Origin: Flavobacterium psychrophilum
GTDB taxonomy: Bacteria > Bacteroidota > Bacteroidia > Flavobacteriales > Flavobacteriaceae
Length of the DNA: 38,103 nucleotides
Assembly: GCA_003243255.1 (NCBI GenBank)
Contig: QFQM01000021.1
Coordinates: forward strand, 1 to 38,103
Direction of reading: 5' to 3'
Shown: piece after piece, positions 8,781-16,323 of the stretch
Layout of the letters: each line of letters starts with the position of its first letter
Position numbering within the stretch: position 1 is the first letter of the stretch
The notes under the pieces: generated by a model
The model's input: the letters and a program-made list of their open reading frames with translations, nothing else
Database searches by the model: none
What the model was told of the DNA's origin: nothing
Program-made: the position numbers and the translations under genes

Positions 8781-9183
8781 ATTTTTTACTTATTCGCTTG
8801 TTTGTCAATATCACAAAAGCTTCAGCAGCGTCTTTGTTATCTTTAGCAATATTCAGCTTTAACCTTGTTCCATCTGTCATGTATAGAGAAAGATGATACT
8901 GCTTATCAAGAAAGATGAGCGACAATACCACAAAGCCTATTGCCAATGCAGCCATACTGGAAAAAAACCAGTCGTCAGGATTTCTTCTCAGGCATAAATC
9001 CAGGAAAAACAAAAAGAATATAACCGCCCAGAGCATTGACTTAAGACTTATTGTTGATGCGAGCCTTACTTCTTTTACATCCTCAAAATCGATGGGTATA
9101 TTCTTTCCTGAAACTTCTGCCGGTATAACAAAAGCCTTATGTTCTTTTTCGCTGCTTTTATGCAGTAATGATATCGTTTCCAT
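8779..9183 (-). CDS. Small membrane protein of unknown function
   Basis: A 134-residue protein I do not recognise with certainty. It has a soluble N-terminal part with a beta-rich stretch (FVIPAEVSGKNIPIDFEDVKEV), two adjacent transmembrane helices (LWAVIFFLFFLDLCL and MAALAIGFVVLSLIFL, about residues 51-92) and a C-terminal beta-alpha part (YHLSLYMTDGTRLKLNIAK, then a helix). The layout of a beta domain split by a two-helix hairpin resembles PH-like membrane proteins such as the DUF6232 group, but I cannot confirm that. It is a single gene, convergent with the glutamate-synthase-like gene and sharing its terminator. Confidence 0.7.
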   Translation of the reverse strand: METISLLHKSSEKEHKAFVIPAEVSGKNIPIDFEDVKEVRLASTISLKSMLWAVIFFLFFLDLCLRRNPDDWFFSSMAALAIGFVVLSLIFLDKQYHLSLYMTDGTRLKLNIAKDNKDAAEAFVILTNKRISKK

Positions 9184-9261
9184 AGCTGTAGTGGTTGGTC
9201 GTGGGTATATAGAACAGTTATAACCGAAAAAACCCTACAGCAGCAGCGTTGAATTCTTTAT

Positions 9262-9298
9262 AAAAAAAACGAGCTCCAAATGGAACTCGTTTTTTTTA
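9262..9298 (-). terminator. Intrinsic terminator after the first LTxxQ-like gene
   Basis: An inverted repeat ACGAG(C)TCCA/TGGA(A)CTCGT with one mismatch, followed on the minus strand by eight T. It overlaps the stop codon of the gene at 9296-9679. Confidence 0.8.
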
Positions 9299-9679
9299 GA
9301 TGTTTGCGGCCTCTTTGAGCTTTTTGATATTCTCAGCTCTTACGGCTCCATATTTTTTATACTGAACTTCAGTAAGTACAGATTTAAGCTTTGTATCTCT
9401 CTCTTCATTGATAGCCTGCATTTTTTTAGCTTTAGCCTGTGCAGTATCTCCGGATGCTTTACAATCTTTCACTCTTTTAAGGTAAGCCTTATTCACCTCC
9501 ACTACCTGTGTGTACTGATTATCATTAAGGGTAAGCTGTGATTTCATTTGTGTCGCAGATGTTTTAGCAGCCTCAGCAAACACATCTTTTTCCTGAGCAA
9601 CAGCAGTTGTTGCCACAGCAAGTAATAAAACCGCTGCAGTAAAGATGTTTCTTGCAGCAGATGAAAGTTTTTTGATCAT
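9296..9679 (-). CDS. Small exported Spy/LTxxQ-like protein (paralogue A)
   Basis: A 127-residue protein with a signal peptide (hydrophobic core AAVLLLAVATTAVAQ, cleavage near residue 28). The mature part is predicted helical and lysine-rich, with two LT-motif repeats, LTLNDNQYTQV and LTEVQYKKY. This spacing recalls the LTxxQ motifs of the Spy/CpxP family of periplasmic chaperones and stress sensors, although identity is low and many Bacteroidota proteins of this kind are only annotated as hypothetical. It is paralogous to the next minus-strand gene upstream (9790-10215), sharing the order signal peptide, LTLxxxQYT, lysine-rich helix, INEER or LNEER, LTExQYK. Each copy has its own terminator, so they are separate or nested transcripts. 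Confidence 0.75.
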   Translation of the reverse strand: MIKKLSSAARNIFTAAVLLLAVATTAVAQEKDVFAEAAKTSATQMKSQLTLNDNQYTQVVEVNKAYLKRVKDCKASGDTAQAKAKKMQAINEERDTKLKSVLTEVQYKKYGAVRAENIKKLKEAANI

Positions 9680-9760
9680 TGGTTTAATTTTATGATTAAT
9701 AGAAACGGATGGCTATAGCCATGATTACAAATATAGCAGAAAAACAATACAGATGTAATT

Positions 9761-9786
9761 AAAAAAGCCCCGTTAAACGAGGCTTT
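9761..9786 (-). terminator. Intrinsic terminator after the second LTxxQ-like gene
   Basis: The stem AAAGCC(C)CGTT/AACG(A)GGCTTT sits just after the stop at 9790. On the minus strand it is followed by TTTTTTAATTAC. Confidence 0.75.
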
Positions 9787-9789
9787 ATA

Positions 9790-10215
9790 TTATTGCTTTT
9801 TCGGAAGATTTGCAGGTTGAGCAATCGTAGGCTTTTCCTGTCCGTCAAAACGTTGCCTTACCATTTTCTTTTTCTCATCTTTCTTTAAAAGATAATTTTT
9901 GTACTGTTCTTCTGTAAGTACAGTCTTCAGTTGCTTTTCTCTTTCTTCATTCAGGCCTTGTACTGACTTCGCAGTCACCGCTCTGTCTGTAGAAGCCTTT
10001 CGTGCATCAGCAGATTTTGCAACAAAATCTTTGTTGATATCAAGCACTTTGGTATACTGGGCATCTGTTAGCGTAAGCTCAGTTTTCATGTTATCTGTCA
10101 TTTTCTGGGCAGCATATGCTGAACGGTCCTGCGCAGACGCATTTAAAGTAAATGCTAATACTAATGCAACTACGCTAAGCATAGCTTTAGTTGCTGAAAT
10201 AATTGCTTTAAACAT
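9790..10215 (-). CDS. Small exported Spy/LTxxQ-like protein (paralogue B)
   Basis: A 141-residue protein with a signal peptide ending near LNASAQD (residue 29). The mature helical part carries LTLTDAQYTKV, LNEEREKQLKTVLTEEQYKNY and a basic, proline-containing tail (DEKKKMVRQRF, then a Q/P-rich end). It is clearly the paralogue of the 9296-9679 product, with matching order of motifs and similar length, so the pair probably arose by tandem duplication. A periplasmic holdase or stress role is suggested only by the LTxxQ resemblance. The tail beyond the second LT motif is longer than in paralogue A. Confidence 0.75.
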   Translation of the reverse strand: MFKAIISATKAMLSVVALVLAFTLNASAQDRSAYAAQKMTDNMKTELTLTDAQYTKVLDINKDFVAKSADARKASTDRAVTAKSVQGLNEEREKQLKTVLTEEQYKNYLLKKDEKKKMVRQRFDGQEKPTIAQPANLPKKQ

Positions 10216-10292
10216 AATTTTTAATTTTTATAAATCGGTTTTTGATTGCATGACAAGTTTTGTGCCATTTTTATAAAACACGAATATAAAAT

Positions 10293-10320
10293 AAAAAAGC
10301 CCTGCTTTTCAGCAAGGCTT
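10293..10320 (-). terminator. Intrinsic terminator after accC
   Basis: The stem AAGCC(C)TGC/GCA(A)GGCTT with a short loop is followed on the minus strand by a T-rich run (TTTTTTATTTTATA). It is placed directly after the accC stop at 10329 and ends the fabH-accB-accC transcript. Confidence 0.8.
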
Positions 10321-10328
10321 AATTTTAT

Positions 10329-11675
10329 TTATGCAGGATCTTTCATTTTAAAAGATTCCATAAATTTTGTAGTATAGTTACCCGCTACATAATCCGGCTC
10401 ATCCATCAGCTGTCTGTGGAAAGGAATAGTAGTTTTGATACCTTCAATCACAAACTCATCAAGAGCACGCTTCATTTTGTTGATAGCTTCTTCCCTTGTC
10501 TGGGCAGTAGTGATCAGCTTAGCGATCATTGAATCGTAGTTTGGCGGAATAGTGTATCCTGAGTATACGTGAGTATCTAGCCTTACACCGTGTCCACCCG
10601 GCATGTGCAGGGTAGTGATTTTGCCCGGAGACGGACGGAAATCGTTATACGGGTCTTCAGCATTGATACGGCACTCGATAGAGTGCAGTTGCGGAAGGTA
10701 GTTTTTACCAGAAATAGGCACACCTGCTGCAACAAGTATCTGCTCACGGATCAGGTCATAATCAATTACCTGCTCGGTAATTGGGTGCTCTACCTGAATA
10801 CGTGTATTCATCTCCATAAAGTAGAAATTCCTGTGTTTGTCTACAAGGAACTCAACCGTACCTGCACCTTCATATTTAATGAACTCAGCAGCCTTAACAG
10901 CAGCTTTACCCATAGCATCACGAAGTTCGTCGGTCATAAACGGAGAAGGAGTTTCTTCAGTAAGTTTCTGGTGACGTCTCTGTACAGAACAGTCTCTTTC
11001 AGAAAGGTGACATGCTTTACCAAATGAATCACCTACAACCTGAATCTCGATGTGACGAGGCTCTTCGATAAGTTTCTCCATGTACATACCATCGTTACCG
11101 AAAGAAGCAGCAGCTTCCTGCTTAGCACTTTCCCATGCTTTTAGCAGTTCGTCCTGTTTCCATACAGCCCTCATACCTTTACCACCACCACCGGCAGTAG
11201 CTTTAAGCATTACAGGGTAACCAAATTCTTTTGCAAGTTTTTCTGCATGCTCATACGATTCAAGTAGACCGTCTGAACCCGGTACACAAGGTACACCTGC
11301 AGCTTTCATGGTAGCCTTAGCCGTAGCTTTGTCTCCCATTTTGTCGATCATATCAGGTGATGCACCAATAAATTTGATACCGTGCTCACCACATATTTTC
11401 GAAAATTTGGCATTTTCAGAAAGGAACCCGTAACCAGGGTGAATAGCGTCTGCATTAGTAATTTCAGCAGCAGCTATAATATTAGATATCTTAAGGTAAG
11501 AAAGGTTACTTGGCGGTGGCCCGATACAAACTGCCTCATCAGCAAATTTTACGTGAAGGCTTTCCGCGTCAGCAGTTGAGTAAACCGCAACGGTTTTAAT
11601 ACCCATCTCCCTGCAGGTTCTGATTACACGAAGTGCGATCTCTCCCCTGTTTGCAATTAATACTTTTTTAAACAT
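10329..11675 (-). CDS. accC: Biotin carboxylase subunit of acetyl-CoA carboxylase
   Basis: A 448-residue enzyme of the usual AccC length. It carboxylates biotin on AccB using ATP and bicarbonate, the first half of malonyl-CoA synthesis. Motifs: N-terminal [20 protein letters not shown], the ATP-grasp glycine loop [12 protein letters not shown] (about 159-170), [13 protein letters not shown], the [16 protein letters not shown] segment, and [16 protein letters not shown] with metal and bicarbonate residues. It lies 90 nt downstream of accB on the same strand, and the spacer holds a 19-bp palindrome. accA/accD are not in this window. Paralogues used by propionyl-CoA carboxylase look similar, but the direct accB and fabH neighbours favour AccC. 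Confidence 0.97.
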   Translation of the reverse strand: MFKKVLIANRGEIALRVIRTCREMGIKTVAVYSTADAESLHVKFADEAVCIGPPPSNLSYLKISNIIAAAEITNADAIHPGYGFLSENAKFSKICGEHGIKFIGASPDMIDKMGDKATAKATMKAAGVPCVPGSDGLLESYEHAEKLAKEFGYPVMLKATAGGGGKGMRAVWKQDELLKAWESAKQEAAASFGNDGMYMEKLIEEPRHIEIQVVGDSFGKACHLSERDCSVQRRHQKLTEETPSPFMTDELRDAMGKAAVKAAEFIKYEGAGTVEFLVDKHRNFYFMEMNTRIQVEHPITEQVIDYDLIREQILVAAGVPISGKNYLPQLHSIECRINAEDPYNDFRPSPGKITTLHMPGGHGVRLDTHVYSGYTIPPNYDSMIAKLITTAQTREEAINKMKRALDEFVIEGIKTTIPFHRQLMDEPDYVAGNYTTKFMESFKMKDPA

Positions 11676-11723
11676 CGTCTCTGTTATTTTAAATTTCGAA
11701 TTATAAATTTTAAATCATTTCAA

Positions 11724-11742
11724 ATACCGGCATTGCAGGTAT
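11724..11742. promoter_or_regulatory. 19-bp palindrome between accB and accC
   Basis: ATACCGGCA-T-TGCAGGTAT is a near-perfect palindrome with 8 of 9 positions paired. It lies in the 90-nt accB-accC spacer. It could be an operator or an RNA hairpin. No T-run follows, so it is not a standard terminator. Confidence 0.4.
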
Positions 11743-11765
11743 TCAAAACTCAACATTTAAAATTC

Positions 11766-12260
11766 TTAAGACGGGTCAACAAGGAATAATGGCTGATCGA
11801 ACTCTACCGGAGAAGCATCATCAACTAAAACCTTAACGATTTTACCAGATACTTCAGACTCGATTTCGTTGAATAGTTTCATCGCCTCAATAACACAAAC
11901 AACATCACCTTTAGAAATTGTGCTTCCTACCTCAACAAACACAGGTTTGTCCGGAGAAGGTTTTCTGTATAGTGTACCAATGATTGGCGACTTGATAGTG
12001 ATATATTTTGAGTTATCGTCAGCAGTAGGAGCAGCGGCAGCAGGAGCTTGTGGTGCAGCAGCAGGAGCGGCAGCAACAGGAGCAATAGCCTGCTGAAGTG
12101 GCTGTGCCATTGGCACGTGCTGAACATAAGTAGTAGCCTCAGCAGCACCGGCTTCAGTTGTTTTTATGGTGATTTTAAAATCATCCATCTCCAACTTAAC
12201 TTCTGTAGCTCCGGATTTTGCTACAAACTTGATTAGGTTTTGAATCTCTCTAATGTCCAT
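11766..12260 (-). CDS. accB: Biotin carboxyl carrier protein of acetyl-CoA carboxylase
   Basis: A 164-residue carrier protein. Residues 1-40 (MDIREIQNLIKFVAKSGATE and following) match the AccB N-terminus that contacts AccC. Residues about 50-80 form an Ala/Pro-rich flexible linker. The C-terminal biotinyl domain carries the acceptor Lys128 in VIEAMKLFNEIE. The protein carries biotin between AccC and the AccAD carboxyltransferase. It lies 33 nt downstream of fabH and upstream of accC, all on the minus strand, so the three are probably cotranscribed and link malonyl-CoA supply to the first condensation of fatty acid synthesis. Confidence 0.97.
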   Translation of the reverse strand: MDIREIQNLIKFVAKSGATEVKLEMDDFKITIKTTEAGAAEATTYVQHVPMAQPLQQAIAPVAAAPAAAPQAPAAAAPTADDNSKYITIKSPIIGTLYRKPSPDKPVFVEVGSTISKGDVVCVIEAMKLFNEIESEVSGKIVKVLVDDASPVEFDQPLFLVDPS

Positions 12261-12293
12261 AATTTCCGTTATTTTGTATAGTTTGTTTTGTTT

Positions 12294-13292
12294 CTATTTT
12301 TTGTCGTAAGCCCATTTAAGGTAAATTGACCCCCAGGTAAATCCACCTCCAAAAGAAGCAAAGATAAGATTATCTCCCTTTTTGAAAAGGTGTTCGAAGT
12401 CATTTAACAATAAAGGCAGCGTTGCCGACGTAGTATTTCCGTATTTCTCTATATTTATAAGCACCTTAGAATCATCAAGATTCATTCTTGAAGCCGTAGC
12501 ATCAATAATCCTCCTGTTTGCCTGGTGCGCTATAAGCCAGTTTACATCATCATGACCAAGGCCGTTTCTCTCCATGATTCTTTCGCTAACGTCTGCCATG
12601 TTAGAAACAGCATATTTAAATACTGTTTTACCATCCTGGTGCACAAAGTGCTGTCCGTTATCGATAGTTTCATGAGATGGCGGCAACAATGAACCTCCTG
12701 CTTCGATCTTAAGGAATTCACGGCCAATACCGTCACTCCTTAAAACCTCATCCTGAAGGCCAAGGCCTTCTTCGTTAGGTTCAAACAATGCCGCACCTGC
12801 ACCATCACCAAAGATAATACAAGTTGCCCTGTCAGTATAATCTATAATTGAAGACATTTTATCTGCACCTATAAGCAATACTTTTTTGTATCTGCCTGAT
12901 TGTACATAGGCTGCAGCGGTACTCATACCGTATAAGAAGCTGGAGCATGCCGCCTGAAGATCGTAGGCAAAAGCATTAACTGCTCCAATTTGTGTTGCAA
13001 CATAAACAGCTGTTGCAGCTACCGGCATATCCGGTGTTGTAGTTGCCAGAAGCACCATGTCAATCTCAGCCGGATTAACACCTGATTTCTTAATCAGGTC
13101 TTCGGCAGCTTTTATAGCTAAAAAGGATGTTCCTTTATCTTTATCTTTAAGAATGCGCCTTTCTTTAATGCCTGTACGGGTAGTGATCCACTCATCATTC
13201 GTATCTACCATGGTTTCTAAAACCTTGTTAGACAATACAAAATCCGGAACATATCCCCCTACTGCTGTAATGGCGGCTGTTAGTTTACTCAT
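12294..13292 (-). CDS. fabH: Beta-ketoacyl-ACP synthase III
   Basis: A 332-residue condensing enzyme that joins an acyl-CoA starter to malonyl-ACP and so begins fatty acid synthesis. In anteiso/iso-lipid Bacteroidota the starters are often branched acyl-CoAs (family knowledge). The catalytic triad is visible: Cys116 in LQAACSSFLYG, His256 in AHQANRRI and Asn286 in YGNTTSATLPL. The N-terminal TNDEWITTRTGIKERR signature is also present. It is followed by accB and accC. Upstream, an intrinsic terminator after rpmF and a bulged hairpin in the leader suggest that fabH has its own promoter or an attenuated read-through from yceD-rpmF. Confidence 0.97.
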   Translation of the reverse strand: MSKLTAAITAVGGYVPDFVLSNKVLETMVDTNDEWITTRTGIKERRILKDKDKGTSFLAIKAAEDLIKKSGVNPAEIDMVLLATTTPDMPVAATAVYVATQIGAVNAFAYDLQAACSSFLYGMSTAAAYVQSGRYKKVLLIGADKMSSIIDYTDRATCIIFGDGAGAALFEPNEEGLGLQDEVLRSDGIGREFLKIEAGGSLLPPSHETIDNGQHFVHQDGKTVFKYAVSNMADVSERIMERNGLGHDDVNWLIAHQANRRIIDATASRMNLDDSKVLINIEKYGNTTSATLPLLLNDFEHLFKKGDNLIFASFGGGFTWGSIYLKWAYDKK

Positions 13293-13334
13293 AGGATAAA
13301 TATTTCAATCTCAGGTTGAGGAATTTGAAAAAGT

Positions 13335-13376
13335 GGTGGAAATTACAAAAAAAATGCAAATTGATTTGTAACCACC
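13335..13376 (-). promoter_or_regulatory. Bulged hairpin in the fabH 5' region
   Basis: An inverted repeat in which GGTGG and TTACAAA pair with TTTGTAA and CCACC. Twelve base pairs are interrupted by a 3-nt bulge, around a 15-nt loop. It lies about 45-85 nt upstream of the fabH start, between the rpmF terminator and fabH. No T-run follows. It may be a leader RNA structure or an operator. Confidence 0.4.
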
Positions 13377-13406
13377 TCCTTTAAATTAAAAAAATCGGCG
13401 TGTAAT

Positions 13407-13433
13407 AAAAAAACTCTCACGGCGTGAGAGTTT
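13407..13433 (-). terminator. Intrinsic terminator after rpmF
   Basis: A perfect 10-bp stem, AAACTCTCAC/GTGAGAGTTT with a 3-nt loop, followed on the minus strand by TTTTTTTATTAC. It lies 22 nt after the rpmF stop, so fabH is probably not simply read through from rpmF. Confidence 0.8.
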
Positions 13434-13454
13434 TACCCTATTTTTTTACTGCAA

Positions 13455-13649
13455 TTAAGCTACAGCTTCTGCTTTGTCAATTACAACCTGGCCTCTGTAG
13501 TACATTTTACCTTCATGCCAGTAAGCTCTATGGTATAAATGTGCTTCTCCTGTTACAGGACATGTAGCGATTTGAGGAACAGATGCTTTATAGTGTGTTC
13601 TTCTCTTGTCTCTTCTTGTTTTCGAGGTCTTTCTTTTAGGATGTGCCAT
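13455..13649 (-). CDS. rpmF: 50S ribosomal protein L32
   Basis: A 64-residue basic protein beginning [20 protein letters not shown], the standard L32 N-terminus, followed by [15 protein letters not shown]. The usual four-Cys zinc pattern is mostly absent. Only one Cys-containing motif (IATCPVTGE) remains, as in other zinc-independent L32 forms of Bacteroidota. It is a structural component of the large ribosomal subunit. It starts 9 nt after the YceD/DUF177 stop, the classical yceD-rpmF pair, which in many bacteria lies next to fatty-acid genes as it does here. Confidence 0.97.
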   Translation of the reverse strand: MAHPKRKTSKTRRDKRRTHYKASVPQIATCPVTGEAHLYHRAYWHEGKMYYRGQVVIDKAEAVA

Positions 13650-13658
13650 TTTACTATA

Positions 13659-14201
13659 TTATTTATCCGTTAATAGTTTTTTTAATTCGTCCCAACGGGG
13701 ATCTGTATTTTCTTTTGTTTCTTCTTTCTTTGCTTCCACTTTCGGGGCAAGCTCGTTCAGTTTGTCTAATATATCGGCGGCGACGGTACCGTCCTTTACT
13801 CCGGGATGTATTCGCTTTGAAGGTACCGACAGTACAATCATCTCATAGATGTATTGCGACACATCTACCTGATATTCACCATGCGGCAGGACAAGTATCT
13901 CATCGTGATCGTTGTTATACTCATCACCAAACTTCACTACAAGATTAAGCTTGCCTTTTATCGGCAGGTCAAAATCCTCGTTAGTAATATCACAAGGCAC
14001 GTTTACCGTTCCTTTATGCTTAAAGCTAAGCTCCAGCATTGTGATCTTTTTCTCCAAAACTAAATTTACTTTGACATTGACATCGTTATACTCATCAAAA
14101 CCAAAGTCATCAAAGAACTCTTTATTTATCTCAAACTCAAACTGGTGCTTTCCCTGTTTCAATCCCACAAAAGGAATCAAAAATTCTTTATTCACTTTCA
14201 T
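13659..14201 (-). CDS. YceD/DUF177 family protein
   Basis: A 180-residue acidic protein with the YceD-like order: an N-terminal region (FLIPFVGLKQGKHQFEFEIN), a middle beta-rich part with GTVNVPCDITNEDFDLPIKG, and a C-terminal tail that is Lys/Glu-rich and ends DPRWDELKKLLTDK. That DPRW-x-x-L-x-x-L ending is a strong family mark. YceD homologues are encoded beside rpmF and have been implicated in 23S rRNA/large-subunit biogenesis in plants and bacteria. The biochemical role here is not shown. The short 9-nt gap to rpmF indicates cotranscription. Confidence 0.92.
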   Translation of the reverse strand: MKVNKEFLIPFVGLKQGKHQFEFEINKEFFDDFGFDEYNDVNVKVNLVLEKKITMLELSFKHKGTVNVPCDITNEDFDLPIKGKLNLVVKFGDEYNNDHDEILVLPHGEYQVDVSQYIYEMIVLSVPSKRIHPGVKDGTVAADILDKLNELAPKVEAKKEETKENTDPRWDELKKLLTDK

Positions 14202-14336
14202 TCCAGTTGGTTTTTTATTTCGTTAAACTCAATATTTACGGCCTAAAATACCGCAACTCATTTCGTTACAACAGTTTTGAGCGTGCAAAGATATAAAATT
14301 ATCGCAATTCCAAAACGGTTATCAACATTTTTTTGT

Positions 14337-15386
14337 TTACAACTGCTTTTCCCTGATTTTTAAAGGGTTTTTCGTCATTTCGGCATATTGCTGCCTCGAA
14401 TGGAAAATATCCAGTGCCATATACAGTGCTTCTTTAAACGAATTAAAGTCGGCAATGCCTTTACCGGCAATATCATAAGCAGTACCATGATCCGGTGAAG
14501 TCCTTACCGCTTCAAGACCTGCAGTATAGTTTACCCCTCCGCCAAAAGCCAGTGTTTTAAAAGGTATCAGCCCCTGGTCGTGATATGATGCGATTACCGC
14601 GTCATACTTCTCATACTGCCCGCTTCCAAAAAAGCTGTCTGCTGAGAACGGCCCAAAAACAAGCACACCTTCTTCAAACAATTTTTTAAGTGCCGGCTTT
14701 ACCACCTCATCATCTTCTTTTCCTATCACACCATTATCGCCACTATGCGGATTTACGCCCAGAACGGCAATCTTTGGCTTATTGATCCCAAAATCCTGCT
14801 TAAGCGAATGATCTATCGTAAGCAGTTTTTTACGGATAAGCTCTTCGGTAAGGTGAGCCGAAACCTCGTTTACAGGAATATGGTCTGTCAACAAGCCTAC
14901 ACGAAGCTTATCCTGAACCATCAGCATAAGGGCATCGCCCTCAAGTTCTTTATCAAGATAGTCGGTATGTCCCGGAAATTTAAAATCTTCCGACTGTATG
15001 TTGTATTTATTGATAGGTGCCGTAACCAGCACATCTATTTTCTTATCCTTTAATGCGGCAACAGCCTCGGTAAACGATTTGATGGCATACTTACCTACAT
15101 TCTCATCATTTTTACCAAACTCAATGTTTACGCTTTCTTTCCAGATGTTCAGTACGTTTATCTTTCCGATAACCATTTGGTCCAAAGTATCGATACCGTG
15201 CAGGTTGCAGGTTAGCTCAAAGTTTTTCTTGATAAAAGACAGCACCTTTACATTACCAAAGATAACAGGCGTGCAAAACTCAAGCATGCGGTTATCTTCA
15301 AAGGTTTTCAGGATTATCTCCGGCCCTACGCCGTTAAGATCTCCTATTGATATACCTACAATTACATTTTCTGCCTTTTTTGTCAT
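14337..15386 (-). CDS. pdxA: 4-hydroxythreonine-4-phosphate dehydrogenase
   Basis: A 349-residue enzyme of the deoxyxylulose-5-phosphate-dependent vitamin B6 pathway. It oxidises 4-phosphohydroxy-L-threonine with NAD(P) and, with PdxJ, gives pyridoxine phosphate. Motifs: IGDLNGVGPEIILKT, TAPINKYNIQ, the metal-ligand region FPGHTDYLD, LGVNPHSGDNGVIGKED, DAVIASYHDQGLIPFK and RTSPDHGTAYDIAGKG. I start it at 15386 (MTKKAENVIV). A frame extension to 15737 would run across ribE on the other strand and lacks family similarity. A consensus -7 element lies just upstream at 15416-15423. The gene is divergent from ribE, another cofactor-synthesis gene. Confidence 0.95.
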   Translation of the reverse strand: MTKKAENVIVGISIGDLNGVGPEIILKTFEDNRMLEFCTPVIFGNVKVLSFIKKNFELTCNLHGIDTLDQMVIGKINVLNIWKESVNIEFGKNDENVGKYAIKSFTEAVAALKDKKIDVLVTAPINKYNIQSEDFKFPGHTDYLDKELEGDALMLMVQDKLRVGLLTDHIPVNEVSAHLTEELIRKKLLTIDHSLKQDFGINKPKIAVLGVNPHSGDNGVIGKEDDEVVKPALKKLFEEGVLVFGPFSADSFFGSGQYEKYDAVIASYHDQGLIPFKTLAFGGGVNYTAGLEAVRTSPDHGTAYDIAGKGIADFNSFKEALYMALDIFHSRQQYAEMTKNPLKIREKQL

Positions 15387-15401
15387 GATGCTGTTTTGTT
15401 G

Positions 15402-15409
15402 TACTTTTG
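15402..15409 (+). promoter_or_regulatory. -7 promoter element for ribE
   Basis: TACTTTTG is a full TAnnTTTG match, 28 nt before the ribE ATG. It is interleaved with the pdxA element on the opposite strand, 6 bp away. Confidence 0.65.
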
Positions 15410-15415
15410 AAGCCA

Positions 15416-15423
15416 CAAATTTA
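15416..15423 (-). promoter_or_regulatory. -7 promoter element for pdxA
   Basis: The minus strand reads TAAATTTG, a full TAnnTTTG match, 29 nt before the pdxA ATG. The divergent promoters of pdxA and ribE overlap, so polymerase binding at one may exclude the other. Confidence 0.65.
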
Positions 15424-15437
15424 GTAAAATAAACAGC

Positions 15438-16028
15438 ATGTTTACAGGAATTATAGAAACCCAGGGAACAATAAAAGAAATAGTAAAAGACAACGACAAC
15501 ATACATATCAGTATAACATCTCCAATTACGCATGAGCTTAAGATTGACCAAAGCGTGAGCCATGATGGTGTATGCCTGACTGTAGTTGCCATAAACAATG
15601 ATACTTATACCGTTACCGCAATAAGAGAGACACTTGAAAAGACCAATCTTAAAGAATGGGCTGTTGGCGGAATCGTGAATCTGGAGCGCGCCATGAAACT
15701 GGGCGACCGTCTTGACGGGCATATCGTTCAGGGGCACGTAGACCAGACCGGTGTATGCAAATCGGTTGAGAACGCTAACGGAAGCTGGTACTTTACCTTT
15801 GAATATGATAAAGCAGCGAATAATATTACCATAGAAAAAGGCTCTATTACCGTAAACGGTGTTAGCCTTACCGTAGTAAACTCAAAAGAGAATGAGTTTA
15901 GCGTTGCTATTATCCCATATACTTTTGAGCATACTAACTTTAATGCTATTAAAGCCGGCACCACTATAAACCTTGAGTTTGACGTAGTAGGCAAATATGT
16001 AGCACGCCTGCATGCTTTAAGAAACTAA
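15438..16028 (+). CDS. ribE: Riboflavin synthase (alpha subunit)
   Basis: A 196-residue enzyme that disproportionates two molecules of 6,7-dimethyl-8-ribityllumazine to riboflavin. It begins with the family signature MFTGIIETQGTIKEI and has two homologous lumazine-binding barrels (about 1-97 and 98-190), each with GVCLTV or GVSLTV (SHDGVCLTVVA, TVNGVSLTVV). GHIVQGHVDQTG marks the linker region. The length matches the family. It is divergent from pdxA, and a terminator follows 5 nt after the stop. No FMN riboswitch-like leader is visible in the short 5' region. Confidence 0.96.
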   Translation: MFTGIIETQGTIKEIVKDNDNIHISITSPITHELKIDQSVSHDGVCLTVVAINNDTYTVTAIRETLEKTNLKEWAVGGIVNLERAMKLGDRLDGHIVQGHVDQTGVCKSVENANGSWYFTFEYDKAANNITIEKGSITVNGVSLTVVNSKENEFSVAIIPYTFEHTNFNAIKAGTTINLEFDVVGKYVARLHALRN

Positions 16029-16032
16029 TACT

Positions 16033-16059
16033 AAGCCTCACGAAAGTGGGGCTTTTTTT
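16033..16059 (+). terminator. Intrinsic terminator after ribE
   Basis: The stem AAGCCTCAC/GTGGGGCTT with a GAAA tetraloop is followed by a run of seven T. Confidence 0.9.
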
Positions 16060-16297
16060 ATTGAAGAGTTTGACGCAAAGTTTCGCAAAGAAGCCACAAA
16101 GATTCACAAAGTTTTTTACCCTCACCCCTCCCCGATAGCTACCGGGACTCTCCACACGAGCGCAGCGAACTGGCGAAAAGGATAGGGGAACTATTACGAT
16201 AAAAAAACATCGGACTTCGGACATCAGACTCTGAAACAACTTTTCAACATCCCTCATATTTAACATTTCTACGATTTAGCAGGGAACGGTTATTGCT
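16060..16297. repeat. Gene-free spacer with dispersed-repeat-like sequence
   Basis: No coding region is supported here. The first part holds the units CGCAAAGTTTCGCAAAGAAG and CACAAAGATTCACAAAG. A GC-rich module follows at about 16121-16190 (CCTCACCCCTCCCCGATAGC then TACCGGGACT, with CGATAGCTACCGG nearly palindromic). Such modules recur between genes in many Flavobacteriaceae genomes (recollection, not searched). Confidence 0.5.
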
Positions 16298-16305
16298 TAT
16301 TTTTG
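16298..16305 (+). promoter_or_regulatory. -7 promoter element for the radical SAM gene
   Basis: TATTTTTG is a full TAnnTTTG match ending 18 nt before the ATG at 16324. Confidence 0.6.
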
Positions 16306-16323
16306 TAGAAAACACTCCCCCAT

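Noticed and set aside
15387..15437. FMN riboswitch before ribE
   Set aside because: The leader is only about 25-30 nt, far too short for an FMN aptamer.
14337..15737. pdxA frame extended to 466 residues
   Set aside because: The extra 117 residues have no PdxA similarity and run antisense across ribE. The start at 15386 fits the family and the promoter.
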